Source: Candidatus Woesearchaeota archaeon (GTDB taxonomy: Archaea > Nanobdellota > Nanobdellia > Woesearchaeales > SKIA01). Taken from it: DNA of 16,826 bases. Below the pieces are notes generated by a model. That model ran no database searches. It saw nothing but the letters and a program-made list of their open reading frames with translations, and had not been told where the DNA came from. Below, one piece after another: positions 1-5,518 of this stretch. The stretch lies in NCBI GenBank assembly GCA_007116645.1, contig SKIA01000039.1, positions 1-16,826 on the forward strand. Direction: 5' to 3'. Every line of letters begins with the position of its first letter. Within the stretch, counting starts at the first letter, position 1. A program made the position numbers and the translations under genes.

Positions 1-467
1 AGTATACTGATTCAACTCTCAAACTTCAACTTATGAATCAGTTGTCAGCAGTAGTTTTCAAAGAACTTTGCGGACAGAAAAGCTCTGGTAAGAAAATTCC
101 TTCTTTCGTTTTTCATCTTCCTCGAAGAGAAAAAGAACTCTTCTTGCAGTACTATGTGATGGGAGATGGTCATAGAGACGGCACTGGAAAATACTCTGAA
201 GAGTATGTCGCAAAGCATTTTCGCGCATCTACAAAATCACTTTTACTCGTGTCAGGTCTTTCCTTACTGGCAAAACAGTTAGGATACGCTGTCAGTATAC
301 GTTACAATCAATCTCGAAAAGTGTACACTTTGCAACCTTCTTCAAAGAACAACACTCGTTTACAAACAAAAGTGATTGAGGAGGAGTACTCTGGCTATGT
401 TTATGATTTGTCCGTTCAAGATAGTCATATGTTTGTTGACGCATGCGGTCAGCTCATGCTTCACAAT
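1..467 (+). other. C-terminal part of an intein with LAGLIDADG homing endonuclease, inserted in DNA polymerase motif C
   Basis: The in-frame segment before base 468 has the hallmarks of an intein end: a YVYDLSV.DSHMFV block F, then GQLMLHN (block G) with the penultimate His and terminal Asn needed for Asn cyclisation. The first extein residue is Thr, an accepted nucleophile. Upstream, LFLQYYVMGDGHRD (codons 126-167) resembles the second LAGLIDADG helix with its catalytic Asp, followed by a SLLLVSGLSLLAKQLGY block typical of DOD endonucleases. The N-terminal splicing block and first LAGLIDADG motif lie outside the window. The boundary leaves TDS intact, so by inference the insertion is in YGD/TDS, a site known to hold inteins in archaeal PolB genes. 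All visible C-side splicing residues are intact, so it is probably splicing-competent. Confidence 0.92.
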
Positions 468-1160
468 ACTGACTCATTATTTGTAAACCTAGCCATTGAT
501 TCATTAGAAGAAGCAGAGAAGATTGGCGAACAACTCGCCTCTGAGCTTAACGAGTTTTTCACTGCTTACGCTCAAGACCGGTATGCTCGTGAGTCATTTC
601 TAGAGATGGAGTACGAAAAAACATTCATTCGCTTTCTTATGCCTATGACTCGTTCAGGGGAGGCAGCCAAAAAACGCTACGCCGGGCTTCGCAACAAAAA
701 CGGCAAAGAGGATGTTGAGTTTACAGGCCTTGAGTTTGTGCGTCGCGACTGGACTGATCTTTCTAAAGAGTTTCAGCTAGGTATTCTTGACCGCGTCTTT
801 CGCCGAGAAGACCCACAAGAGTTTATTCGTTCGTTTGTTGCCGATCTTCGCTCAGGAAAGCATGATGACTTACTCGTGTACAGAAAGGCTTTGAGAAAGA
901 AGTTGTCTGAATACACGAAAACGACTCCTCCTCACGTGAAGGCTGCTCGCTTGATGGACGAGGTTACGTCTGATATTATTGAGTATGTTTTGACTGTTGA
1001 TGGTCCAGAGCCTGTTGAAAAACAACAACACAGCATTGATTATGAGCATTATGTTGACAAGCAACTAAAACCAATTGCTGACAGTATTTTGGTGTTTTAC
1101 AAGACGTCGTTTGGTGATGTGCTCAAAGGTTCTTCTCAGAAAGGGTTGTTTGATTTCTAG
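1..1160 (+). CDS. Family B DNA polymerase, Pol II-like, C-terminal part with intein (5' end outside window)
   Basis: The reading frame is open from base 3, so the gene begins upstream. Bases up to 467 encode intein; the last 230 codons (468-1157) are polymerase. The extein resumes with TDSLFV, the second half of the YGDTDS catalytic motif (motif C) that binds the metal ions, then shows KKRYAGL, GLEFVRRDW, a VYRKALRKKLSEY stretch, PPHVKAARL, and DYEHYVDKQLKPIADSIL near the end. From memory these blocks match the thumb and C-terminal region of bacterial Pol II (E. coli PolB) more closely than the usual archaeal replicative PolB. The protein ends in QKGLFDF, which fits the Qxx(L/I/M)xxF pattern of a PCNA-interacting peptide. 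It would synthesise DNA on a primed template bound to the sliding clamp. Its TAG stop overlaps the stop of the convergent gene in a shared CTAG. Whether it is the main replicase or a repair polymerase cannot be told here. Confidence 0.93.
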   Translation, partial: YTDSTLKLQLMNQLSAVVFKELCGQKSSGKKIPSFVFHLPRREKELFLQYYVMGDGHRDGTGKYSEEYVAKHFRASTKSLLLVSGLSLLAKQLGYAVSIRYNQSRKVYTLQPSSKNNTRLQTKVIEEEYSGYVYDLSVQDSHMFVDACGQLMLHNTDSLFVNLAIDSLEEAEKIGEQLASELNEFFTAYAQDRYARESFLEMEYEKTFIRFLMPMTRSGEAAKKRYAGLRNKNGKEDVEFTGLEFVRRDWTDLSKEFQLGILDRVFRREDPQEFIRSFVADLRSGKHDDLLVYRKALRKKLSEYTKTTPPHVKAARLMDEVTSDIIEYVLTVDGPEPVEKQQHSIDYEHYVDKQLKPIADSILVFYKTSFGDVLKGSSQKGLFDF

Positions 1161-1429
1161 TACGATGCAATCCAGCCGACTTTTGGTCGCGTGATAAGTC
1201 CGTCTCGTTCTAGCTCGTCTAAGAGCATTGTTGCTTCTCGCTCGGTCATGTTTGCGAGTTGGGCTTCAATAAGCAGTGCTTCTACTTGTACTCGTTTTTT
1301 CCCGTTCTCAGAAAGTTCTTGTATGAGGTTTAACAGATCGATTTTATTGTCTGTTTTATGCTCTTGGAGCAATCGCTGGCTCATGAGTTGTTGGACTCTG
1401 ATGATTTCTTGAAAGTCGTCTTCGTTCAT
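1157..1429 (-). CDS. Small winged-helix protein resembling the MCM C-terminal domain
   Basis: A 90-residue protein starting MNEDDFQEII. Its second half (about residues 25-88, from KIDLLNLIQEL to the end) reads as a winged helix: a helix ending in NGKKRVQVEALLIEAQ, a helix MTEREATMLLDELERDG and a wing LITRPKVGWI. The pattern of an acidic helix, then EL..DG.I..P..G at the end, is that of the C-terminal winged helix of archaeal MCM helicases, but no AAA+ domain is present. It could be a stand-alone DNA-binding or replication-associated regulator; the MCM link is inference. An upstream in-frame ATG at 1496-1498 would add 23 Cys-containing residues; I chose 1429 because the added residues look non-coding and 1498 lies almost on a TATA-like sequence. 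The stop overlaps the polymerase stop on the other strand. Confidence 0.72.
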   Translation of the reverse strand: MNEDDFQEIIRVQQLMSQRLLQEHKTDNKIDLLNLIQELSENGKKRVQVEALLIEAQLANMTEREATMLLDELERDGLITRPKVGWIASY

Positions 1430-1502
1430 GTTTTTTGCCAGCAAGGTTCCACATGAAATGTCGGAATTACTTGCCAACCCCCAACACTGGTATAGCATAA
1501 CG

Positions 1503-1540
1503 TATATTTAATCGCTTCGGAAAGTAAATTCTATATAGAA
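1503..1540 (-). promoter_or_regulatory. Candidate promoter region for the winged-helix gene, with a perfect palindrome
   Basis: Two TATA-like elements lie upstream of the minus-strand winged-helix gene: TAAATATACG (read on the minus strand, about 1501-1510) and the 12-base perfect palindrome TTCTATATAGAA at 1529-1540. The first would give a start site near 1480 and a leader of about 50 bases to the ATG at 1429. The second would give a start near 1509. The palindrome could also be a TATA box usable in both directions or a small operator. Confidence 0.4.
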
Positions 1541-1552
1541 AATAATTTTGTG

Positions 1553-1559
1553 AAAAAAA
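1553..1559 (-). terminator. Oligo-T terminator candidate after the 1566-2012 gene
   Basis: Read on the minus strand, a run of seven T residues follows the TAA stop of the upstream gene within about ten bases. Archaeal RNA polymerase terminates at such oligo-T runs without needing a hairpin. No stable stem is seen in front of it. Confidence 0.45.
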
Positions 1560-1565
1560 TATTAT

Positions 1566-2012
1566 TTATTCAGCAGCTTGAATTGCTTTAATCACTATAT
1601 CTAGTGTTTGGCCATCGTTACTTCTTCTGTGCACCAAATCTCTTGCTTTTCGAAACTCTGGAAGCAGTGGTGTAAGTCGAGAAAAGTCCCTGTCCACAGG
1701 TTCAGATTCGACGTTTTGGTATTTACGCATTCTGTGACCAACAAGTGTTTTGTCAAACACTACATAACGATCAATTTGCCCTGTTTCAACGTCAACAAAA
1801 CGCCTGGTGCTATCAAGGGTTTCAATTGATACGGTTATAGGGGCTCTTGTTCTGTAATTGTCTGAATCGGTATGGTAGTCTACTGTTGCGAGCTCACTCT
1901 GGGTCAGAAAACGTATTTGATTTGTGTGGCTCGGATTTCCAGCAGTCTTTATGTCTAACTCCTGCTGCTCTTGTGGTGCCTGATATTCGCTATTTATTCC
2001 GGTAGATTCCAT
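1566..2012 (-). CDS. Hypothetical protein, 148 aa, unrecognised
   Basis: I do not recognise this soluble protein. The first 30 residues are polar and Gln/Glu-rich (QAPQEQQELD), probably disordered. The middle (about 45-110) has alternating beta-type segments, PITVSIETLD, RRFVDVETGQIDRYVVFD, and the C-terminus is helical and basic (EFRKARDLVHRR, then DIVIKAIQAAE). There is no signal peptide, membrane helix or obvious catalytic motif. The start is well supported: a TATA-like TTTATATC sits 26 bases upstream of the ATG, as expected for a leaderless archaeal gene. It is divergent from the RNase H-like gene and upstream of, but separated by an oligo-T run from, the winged-helix gene. Confidence 0.75.
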   Translation of the reverse strand: MESTGINSEYQAPQEQQELDIKTAGNPSHTNQIRFLTQSELATVDYHTDSDNYRTRAPITVSIETLDSTRRFVDVETGQIDRYVVFDKTLVGHRMRKYQNVESEPVDRDFSRLTPLLPEFRKARDLVHRRSNDGQTLDIVIKAIQAAE

Positions 2013-2033
2013 TATGCTATTGATGAGTGATAA

Positions 2034-2041
2034 GATATAAA
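2034..2041 (-). promoter_or_regulatory. TATA box for the 1566-2012 gene
   Basis: TTTATATC on the minus strand, centred about 26 bases upstream of the ATG at 2012. The expected transcription start falls on or next to the start codon, giving a leaderless mRNA. Confidence 0.6.
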
Positions 2042-2092
2042 TGTTTGTGCACTAGACATCTCAGCGTAACGCTTATGAATGCTCGCTCATCC

Positions 2093-2109
2093 AATCACTC
2101 AGAGTGATT
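2093..2109. promoter_or_regulatory. Inverted repeat spanning the start codon of the RNase H-like gene
   Basis: AATCACTC and GAGTGATT form perfect 8-base arms around a single A, covering the GTG start at 2104. The half-site GAGTGAT also occurs at 2025-2031, just upstream of the divergent gene's start. Three copies of one 7-mer in a 92-base divergent intergenic region suggest a regulator-binding site; chance cannot be excluded. Confidence 0.35.
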
Positions 2110-2865
2110 CAGCACACCTTCATACATCTTCCAAAAGTTGGTAAAACGCGAGAACTATCTTTCTGGAAACAAGGCATTCGCACCTGGAACGACTTCTTGC
2201 AAGCACCAACTGTCAGAGGCGTCTCAGACAGTAATAAACCACTTTTGGACTTGCACTTAAAGCGCTGCCAACAAGCTCTCTTTGACGGAAACAGCACACA
2301 CTTTTGCTGTCTTCCCAGCGTTGAGCAATGGCGATTATGGAGCGAATTCAAACAAGAAGCATGCTTTGTTGATATCGAAACAAATTATCACAACAACATC
2401 ACGGTGTTAGGCATCAGTGACGGAACAAACGTCTGGCAGTTTGTTCGAGAGCACAACCTTGATGGGCGAGATGTAAAGCGTGTATTAAGTCAGTTCAAAC
2501 TCATTGTCACCTTCAACGGCGCGTCGTTCGATCTTCCCATTATTCGCCGATATTTTAGCGACGTAATTCCGGACATTCCTCATATCGACCTACGACATGC
2601 AGGTGCAAGAGCAGGACTTACGGGTGGCCTAAAAAGAATTGAAAAAGAATTAGGGATTGCTCGCGGAGAAGACGTTGATGGCGTAACGGGTGCTGATGCG
2701 CTCAAGCTTTGGAGTGCGTATCGTCAAACAGGCAACAAACAATATCTTGACTTACTCTTAGAATATAATGCTGAAGATATCATTAATCTCAAACCATTAG
2801 CAGAGATTATTTACTCTCGTTTAGAGGCGCAAACGAGCAAAGTATTAAAAGAACAAACTCCTTAA
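2104..2865 (+). CDS. RNase H-like DEDDy exonuclease domain protein (YprB type)
   Basis: A 253-residue protein of the RNase_H_2/YprB-like family, predicted to be a 3'-5' nuclease. Residues 5-35 (FIHLPKVGKTRELSFWKQGI, TWNDFL) are the small helical domain that normally precedes the nuclease fold. The acidic motifs are in place: FVDIET (D90, E92), TFNGASFDLPII (D143) and YNAEDIINLKPL, where Y221 and D225 make the YX3D motif of DEDDy exonucleases. HIDLRHAGAR (D162) and the GGLKRIEKELGI segment are also typical of the family. The start is GTG, chosen because the FIHLP block follows at once; there is no better upstream codon. Its exact substrate (DNA or RNA) cannot be read from sequence. The 3' end of the gene carries the promoter of the next operon. 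Confidence 0.88.
   Translation: MIQHTFIHLPKVGKTRELSFWKQGIRTWNDFLQAPTVRGVSDSNKPLLDLHLKRCQQALFDGNSTHFCCLPSVEQWRLWSEFKQEACFVDIETNYHNNITVLGISDGTNVWQFVREHNLDGRDVKRVLSQFKLIVTFNGASFDLPIIRRYFSDVIPDIPHIDLRHAGARAGLTGGLKRIEKELGIARGEDVDGVTGADALKLWSAYRQTGNKQYLDLLLEYNAEDIINLKPLAEIIYSRLEAQTSKVLKEQTP
2843..2850 (+). promoter_or_regulatory. TATA box for the membrane-protein operon, inside the end of the exonuclease gene
   Basis: TATTAAAA is centred about 26 bases upstream of the ATG at 2873, predicting a leaderless transcript for the 2873-4176 gene run although the intergenic gap is only seven bases. Confidence 0.5.
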
Positions 2866-2872
2866 ACCTTTC

Positions 2873-3079
2873 ATGGCAAAAAAAGCTGCGAAGAAAACTA
2901 CTCAAAAGAAGTCAAAGTCCACTCCTATTGTTCGTGCTGAAGAGCAAATTGAAAAAGGCGTTAAGCGCTCTTCTGATTGGGTGAAAAAAAACCCAAAAAA
3001 AGCAACAGCGATCGCAGTGGGAGCGGTCGCAGCGCTCGGAGCACTCGCAGCAGCAGTGTTTCGGAGGAAGAAAAAGTGA
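2873..3079 (+). CDS. Small Lys/Ala-rich protein with C-terminal membrane anchor (DUF883/YqjD-like architecture)
   Basis: A 68-residue, highly basic protein. Residues 1-18 are almost only K, A, T, S and P, like a histone H1-type tail. Residues 19-42 form an amphipathic helix (AEEQIEKGVKRSSDWVKKNP). Residues 44-63 are an Ala/Gly/Val-rich helix (AIAVGAVAALGALAAAVF) followed by RRKKK. The order (basic tail, N-P before a small-residue membrane helix, RR end) is that of the ElaB/YgaM/YqjD (DUF883) tail-anchored proteins, which link ribosomes to the inner membrane in E. coli; homology is not proven. The gene overlaps the next one by four bases (GTGA), and that next gene also has the YqjE-type layout, which strengthens the parallel. 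Confidence 0.75.
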   Translation: MAKKAAKKTTQKKSKSTPIVRAEEQIEKGVKRSSDWVKKNPKKATAIAVGAVAALGALAAAVFRRKKK

Positions 3080-3354
3080 GCTTTGGAGATACGCTCAAAA
3101 ATATTGCCTCGTACTTAACAGGTGAAGCATTGATTGGTGCCGTTGAAGGCATTCAAGATCGCATTGATGAAACTACCAAAAAAGTAATTAAGGCTTCAGT
3201 GCTCTATGTCATTTTCATGATTGGTGCGCTCTTCTTACTCGTAGGCGCATCCCAGTTCGTTCAAGCACATTGGGGCTGGACGCAAGGACTCGGATTCGTA
3301 CTTGTAGGTGTTGTGCTAGTCCTCCTTGGACTATTTGCTAAGGCCGTCAGATGA
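3076..3354 (+). CDS. Two-helix membrane protein, holin-like (Phage_holin_3_6/YqjE-like)
   Basis: A 92-residue protein starting at GTG 3076, inside the stop of the previous gene (GTGA) and eight bases after a clear GGAGG (3063-3067). Residues 1-38 form an amphipathic helix region (TLKNIASYLTGEALIGAVEGIQDRIDETTKKVIKA); residues 41-62 and 70-88 are membrane helices separated by a short loop QAHWGWTQ. This layout matches the putative Actinobacteriophage holin III/YqjE family, which in bacteria is found next to DUF883 genes. A longer frame from 2977 exists but its extra residues (Ser/Arg-rich) are the shadow of the upstream gene. Lysis is unlikely; a membrane-organising role is a guess. Confidence 0.8.
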   Translation: MSFGDTLKNIASYLTGEALIGAVEGIQDRIDETTKKVIKASVLYVIFMIGALFLLVGASQFVQAHWGWTQGLGFVLVGVVLVLLGLFAKAVR

Positions 3355-3842
3355 AGCAAGGCAAAAAACTCAAGAGTGTGGTTCGTATGCTCACACTCAA
3401 CCCGGTATGGCGCGTTCTCAGACACATTGATTACTTAGAAGACCACGTTACTATCAAAGATAAGGTTGACAAGGAAAACTTTAAGCTTCTCTCAACAAAC
3501 ATTGTAAAGACTGCCCGTCGCCTCCGAATTTATCAGTTCTTACGCATAGTACTCTTGGCAATGTTGTACGTTTCTTTCGTGTTAACGATTGGTCAACTGC
3601 TGGACGAATTTATTCCTTTAGTAAGCTTTGTACTCACACCATTGGTTGCTTTTGCAAGCTTTCTGGGCTTTGGTGTACTTACCATTCTTGTGCTCTTACT
3701 GTCACGGATCATCCATGTAGTAGAATTCGACCTAATGATTGAGCACGCACACATCGTTGCCATCGCTGTCAAACACAATAATAACTATGTGGTCCACCCA
3801 ACATACAAGTTCGGATTGTTTATGGTGTATGAAGATGAGTGA
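3351..3842 (+). CDS. Membrane protein of unknown function, 163 aa
   Basis: Not recognised. Starts in an ATGA overlap with the holin-like gene. Residues 1-60 are basic and soluble (WRVLRHIDYLEDHVTIKDKVDKENFKLL in pieces), residues about 62-82 and 88-120 are strongly hydrophobic and can form two to three membrane helices, and the tail (about 121-163) is soluble with many His residues (EHAHIVAIAVKHNNN, VVHPTYKF). It ends overlapping the MazG-like gene by eight bases. The unbroken chain of overlaps from 2873 to 4176 means the four proteins are almost certainly made from one mRNA; the third gene would then be the equivalent of a third component of a YqjD/YqjE-like unit, though it does not resemble YqjK. 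Confidence 0.8.
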   Translation: MKQGKKLKSVVRMLTLNPVWRVLRHIDYLEDHVTIKDKVDKENFKLLSTNIVKTARRLRIYQFLRIVLLAMLYVSFVLTIGQLLDEFIPLVSFVLTPLVAFASFLGFGVLTILVLLLSRIIHVVEFDLMIEHAHIVAIAVKHNNNYVVHPTYKFGLFMVYEDE

Positions 3843-4176
3843 TCGTTTGCAAGCAATCATTGACCGTCAACGAGAATTTGACGCTGCCCATGGATGGGCT
3901 CATTATGATCGCGAGTTATCTGATGAGCAGTTAGTTGAAGAACTGTATCGAGGAACAGTCCACTTGCTTGGTGAATTAGGAGAGTTTGCAAACGACGTAA
4001 AAAAGAGTCATCGCGAATCAGGATTAAGAAAAGACGAGTTGCGAGAAGAACTCACGGACACCTTCATTTATTTGATAAAACTCTCGCTACTGCTCGATAT
4101 GGATCTTGAAACTGAGCACAAAAAAAAGATTGAGAAAAATTATGCTCGCTTTGAGCATCACAAAAAATCTTTATAG
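3835..4176 (+). CDS. MazG-like nucleotide pyrophosphohydrolase
   Basis: A 113-residue all-helical protein with the MazG metal site: LLGELGEFANDV gives E47xxE50 and, 21 residues later, EELTDTFIYL gives E72xxD75. The family hydrolyses NTPs or dNTPs to monophosphate and pyrophosphate and clears non-canonical nucleotides. The size is that of single-domain MazG-like/RS21-C6 enzymes rather than tandem MazG. The start at 3835 overlaps the upstream membrane protein by eight bases; an ATG two codons earlier (3829) is also possible. The longer frame from 3739 lies inside the membrane-protein gene and was not used. A house-cleaning enzyme translationally coupled to membrane proteins is unusual. Confidence 0.85.
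   Translation: MSDRLQAIIDRQREFDAAHGWAHYDRELSDEQLVEELYRGTVHLLGELGEFANDVKKSHRESGLRKDELREELTDTFIYLIKLSLLLDMDLETEHKKKIEKNYARFEHHKKSL
4170..4176 (+). promoter_or_regulatory. TATA box for the AlaX gene
   Basis: TTTATAG, overlapping the stop codon of the MazG-like gene and centred about 24 bases before the AlaX ATG. It predicts a leaderless transcript; no Shine-Dalgarno motif is present before this ATG. Confidence 0.5.
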
Positions 4177-4196
4177 CACTTCACTCTTCAGACCTT

Positions 4197-4916
4197 ATGG
4201 CAGACATTCAACCCTACATGAGAGATGGCTACACAAAAGAATTTCACACCACTGTGAAAAGCATTGCTGACGGCAAATTCGTTACGCTTAACGAAACTTA
4301 TTTTTATCCAACGTCGGGCGGACAACCACATGACACTGGCGTTCTCAAAACTGCTGATGGAAGAGAGGTAAAAGTAATTTTTGTAGGATTATTTGGTGAA
4401 CAACCAAGCCACCAAGTCGAGCCGGAAGGAGTGCTCAAGGTCGGAGACGAAGTCACAGGAACAATTGATTGGGACAGGCGCTACACGCACATGCGCATGC
4501 ATACCGCAGCTCATCTTGTCAGCAAAGTGTTTGAAGACAAAAAAGGTGCAGTCGTCACAGGTAACCAGCTTGGCCTTGACAAAAGTAGAATTGACTATGA
4601 GCTTGACGATTACAATCCTGACGAGCTAAGAGCTTTTGAAGACGTGGTAAACGAGTTCATCGAGCAATCACTTGACGTCACATCACACGTCGTCTCAAGA
4701 GAAGAAGCAGAAGAATTACTTGATAGGCTTTCAACACTCAAGATGGGATTTCCAGAACACATAACGCAAGTGCGTCTTGTTCAAATCGGCGATATTGACA
4801 TGCAAGCCTGCGGCGGAACACACCTTGCCAACACCAAAGAAGCCGGAAAAGTCAAGTTTTTGAAGTTTGATAACAAGGGAAAAAACAATCGACGAGTGTA
4901 TTTTACAGTAGAATAG
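4197..4916 (+). CDS. alaX: Alanyl-tRNA editing protein AlaX (medium type)
   Basis: A 239-residue trans-editing hydrolase homologous to the second half of alanyl-tRNA synthetase. It removes Ser or Gly wrongly attached to tRNA-Ala. Residues 1-95 form the small beta domain with FYPTSGGQPHDTG (GGQ at 41-43), the loop that marks AlaX-M. The editing core follows with the zinc ligands in MHTAAHLV (H102, H106) and QACGGTHLANT (C205, H209). The C-terminal KVKFLKFDNKGKNNRRVYF segment is the usual end of the domain. No aminoacylation domain is present, so it is a free editing factor, not a fragment of AlaRS. It acts in the cytoplasm and seems to have its own leaderless promoter. Confidence 0.95.
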   Translation: MADIQPYMRDGYTKEFHTTVKSIADGKFVTLNETYFYPTSGGQPHDTGVLKTADGREVKVIFVGLFGEQPSHQVEPEGVLKVGDEVTGTIDWDRRYTHMRMHTAAHLVSKVFEDKKGAVVTGNQLGLDKSRIDYELDDYNPDELRAFEDVVNEFIEQSLDVTSHVVSREEAEELLDRLSTLKMGFPEHITQVRLVQIGDIDMQACGGTHLANTKEAGKVKFLKFDNKGKNNRRVYFTVE

Positions 4917-4998
4917 CTTTCCGCACAACCGAAAGACTCACGCATCTCCACACTCGGATAGGAGTTTCAACAAAACCAAGCACCATGCTTATAAATGG

Positions 4999-5006
4999 TT
5001 ATAAAC
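4999..5006 (+). promoter_or_regulatory. TATA box with downstream hairpin before the small gene at 5033
   Basis: TTATAAAC centred about 30 bases before the ATG at 5033; a second TTATAAAT lies ten bases upstream (4989-4996). Directly downstream, TACCC/GGGTA (5009-5013 and 5019-5023) form a five-base inverted repeat close to the expected transcription start, a possible operator. Confidence 0.45.
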
Positions 5007-5032
5007 ACTACCCTGTTGGGGTAAAGAATGGT

Positions 5033-5185
5033 ATGGTAGGCGACTACGCATCCGCAGAACAAAACACAGTTGACGTTTTTTTACACAAAGGGGCAAGCGT
5101 TTTGCACCGACAAGTAGAGATGCGTGAAGGAAAAATCTATATGCGCTTAAAAAAGCGCTCAGTCTCGCGACTATTAGGAATATGA
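5033..5185 (+). CDS. Hypothetical small protein, about 50 aa, coupled to a lipoprotein
   Basis: Unrecognised. Reads MVGDYASAEQNTVDVFL at the start and ends in a basic stretch RLKKRSVSRLLGI. No membrane helix or signal peptide. An earlier in-frame ATG at 4985 would give 66 residues, but that start lies upstream of or within the two TATA-like boxes, so the 5033 start is favoured. The main reason to believe it is real is the ATGA overlap of its stop with the next gene's start, a standard sign of translational coupling in this window. It could alternatively be a short leader whose translation controls the lipoprotein gene. Confidence 0.5.
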   Translation: MVGDYASAEQNTVDVFLHKGASVLHRQVEMREGKIYMRLKKRSVSRLLGI

Positions 5186-5478
5186 GAATACTATTACTTC
5201 TCTTGCTACTCATGATTTCTGGCTGCGCAACATCTGTTTGCGTTGACAACTTAAACATTACAGAACAAGACTTTATTCAGTTCCCAGATAGGCCTTCTCT
5301 TGCGCGATCAAGCATTGTGTTTGACCGCACCATCAGCTACGAAGCAGAGCCGCACGTTCTTAGAGGACACCAACTTAACACAACAACATATTACGTCGCG
5401 TTCTACCCTACACGCGCTCAGAGCCGGTTATATGGTCCATATCAAGGGAATTTTTCTGACATTATTCGCTGCGAGTAA
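5182..5478 (+). CDS. Small predicted lipoprotein, 98 aa
   Basis: The N-terminus is a textbook lipoprotein signal: MRI, eight Leu/Met residues, then the lipobox ISGC with Cys at about residue 15. The mature part (about 84 residues) is polar, with CVDNLNITEQDF near the front and TTYYVAFYPTRAQ and PYQGNFSDIIRCE at the end; two further Cys (about 20 and 97) could pair. No family recognised. It would be lipid-anchored on the outer face of the membrane. The start overlaps the upstream small gene (ATGA), with AGGA five bases ahead as ribosome binding site. Confidence 0.75.
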   Translation: MRILLLLLLLMISGCATSVCVDNLNITEQDFIQFPDRPSLARSSIVFDRTISYEAEPHVLRGHQLNTTTYYVAFYPTRAQSRLYGPYQGNFSDIIRCE

Positions 5479-5489
5479 GACCATAAGGA

Positions 5490-5496
5490 TTTAAAG
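5490..5496 (+). promoter_or_regulatory. TATA box for the M50 protease gene
   Basis: TTTAAAG centred 26 bases before the ATG at 5519, predicting a leaderless transcript. It lies in the 40-base gap after the lipoprotein gene. Confidence 0.55.
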
Positions 5497-5518
5497 CACG
5501 AACTCACTTCTTTTTCTT

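Noticed and set aside
1430..1565. Possible small RNA gene in the AT-rich gap
   Set aside because: Only a 12-base palindrome, a TATA-like element and an oligo-T run are visible; no fold typical of a known RNA.
2977..3075. Upstream extension of the holin-like protein (34 extra residues)
   Set aside because: It lies inside the previous gene, is Ser/Arg/Lys-rich, and a GGAGG sits eight bases before GTG 3076, the start used.
3739..3834. Longer N-terminus for the MazG-like protein
   Set aside because: The added residues come from the reverse-frame content of the membrane-protein gene; the MazG domain starts after ATG 3835.
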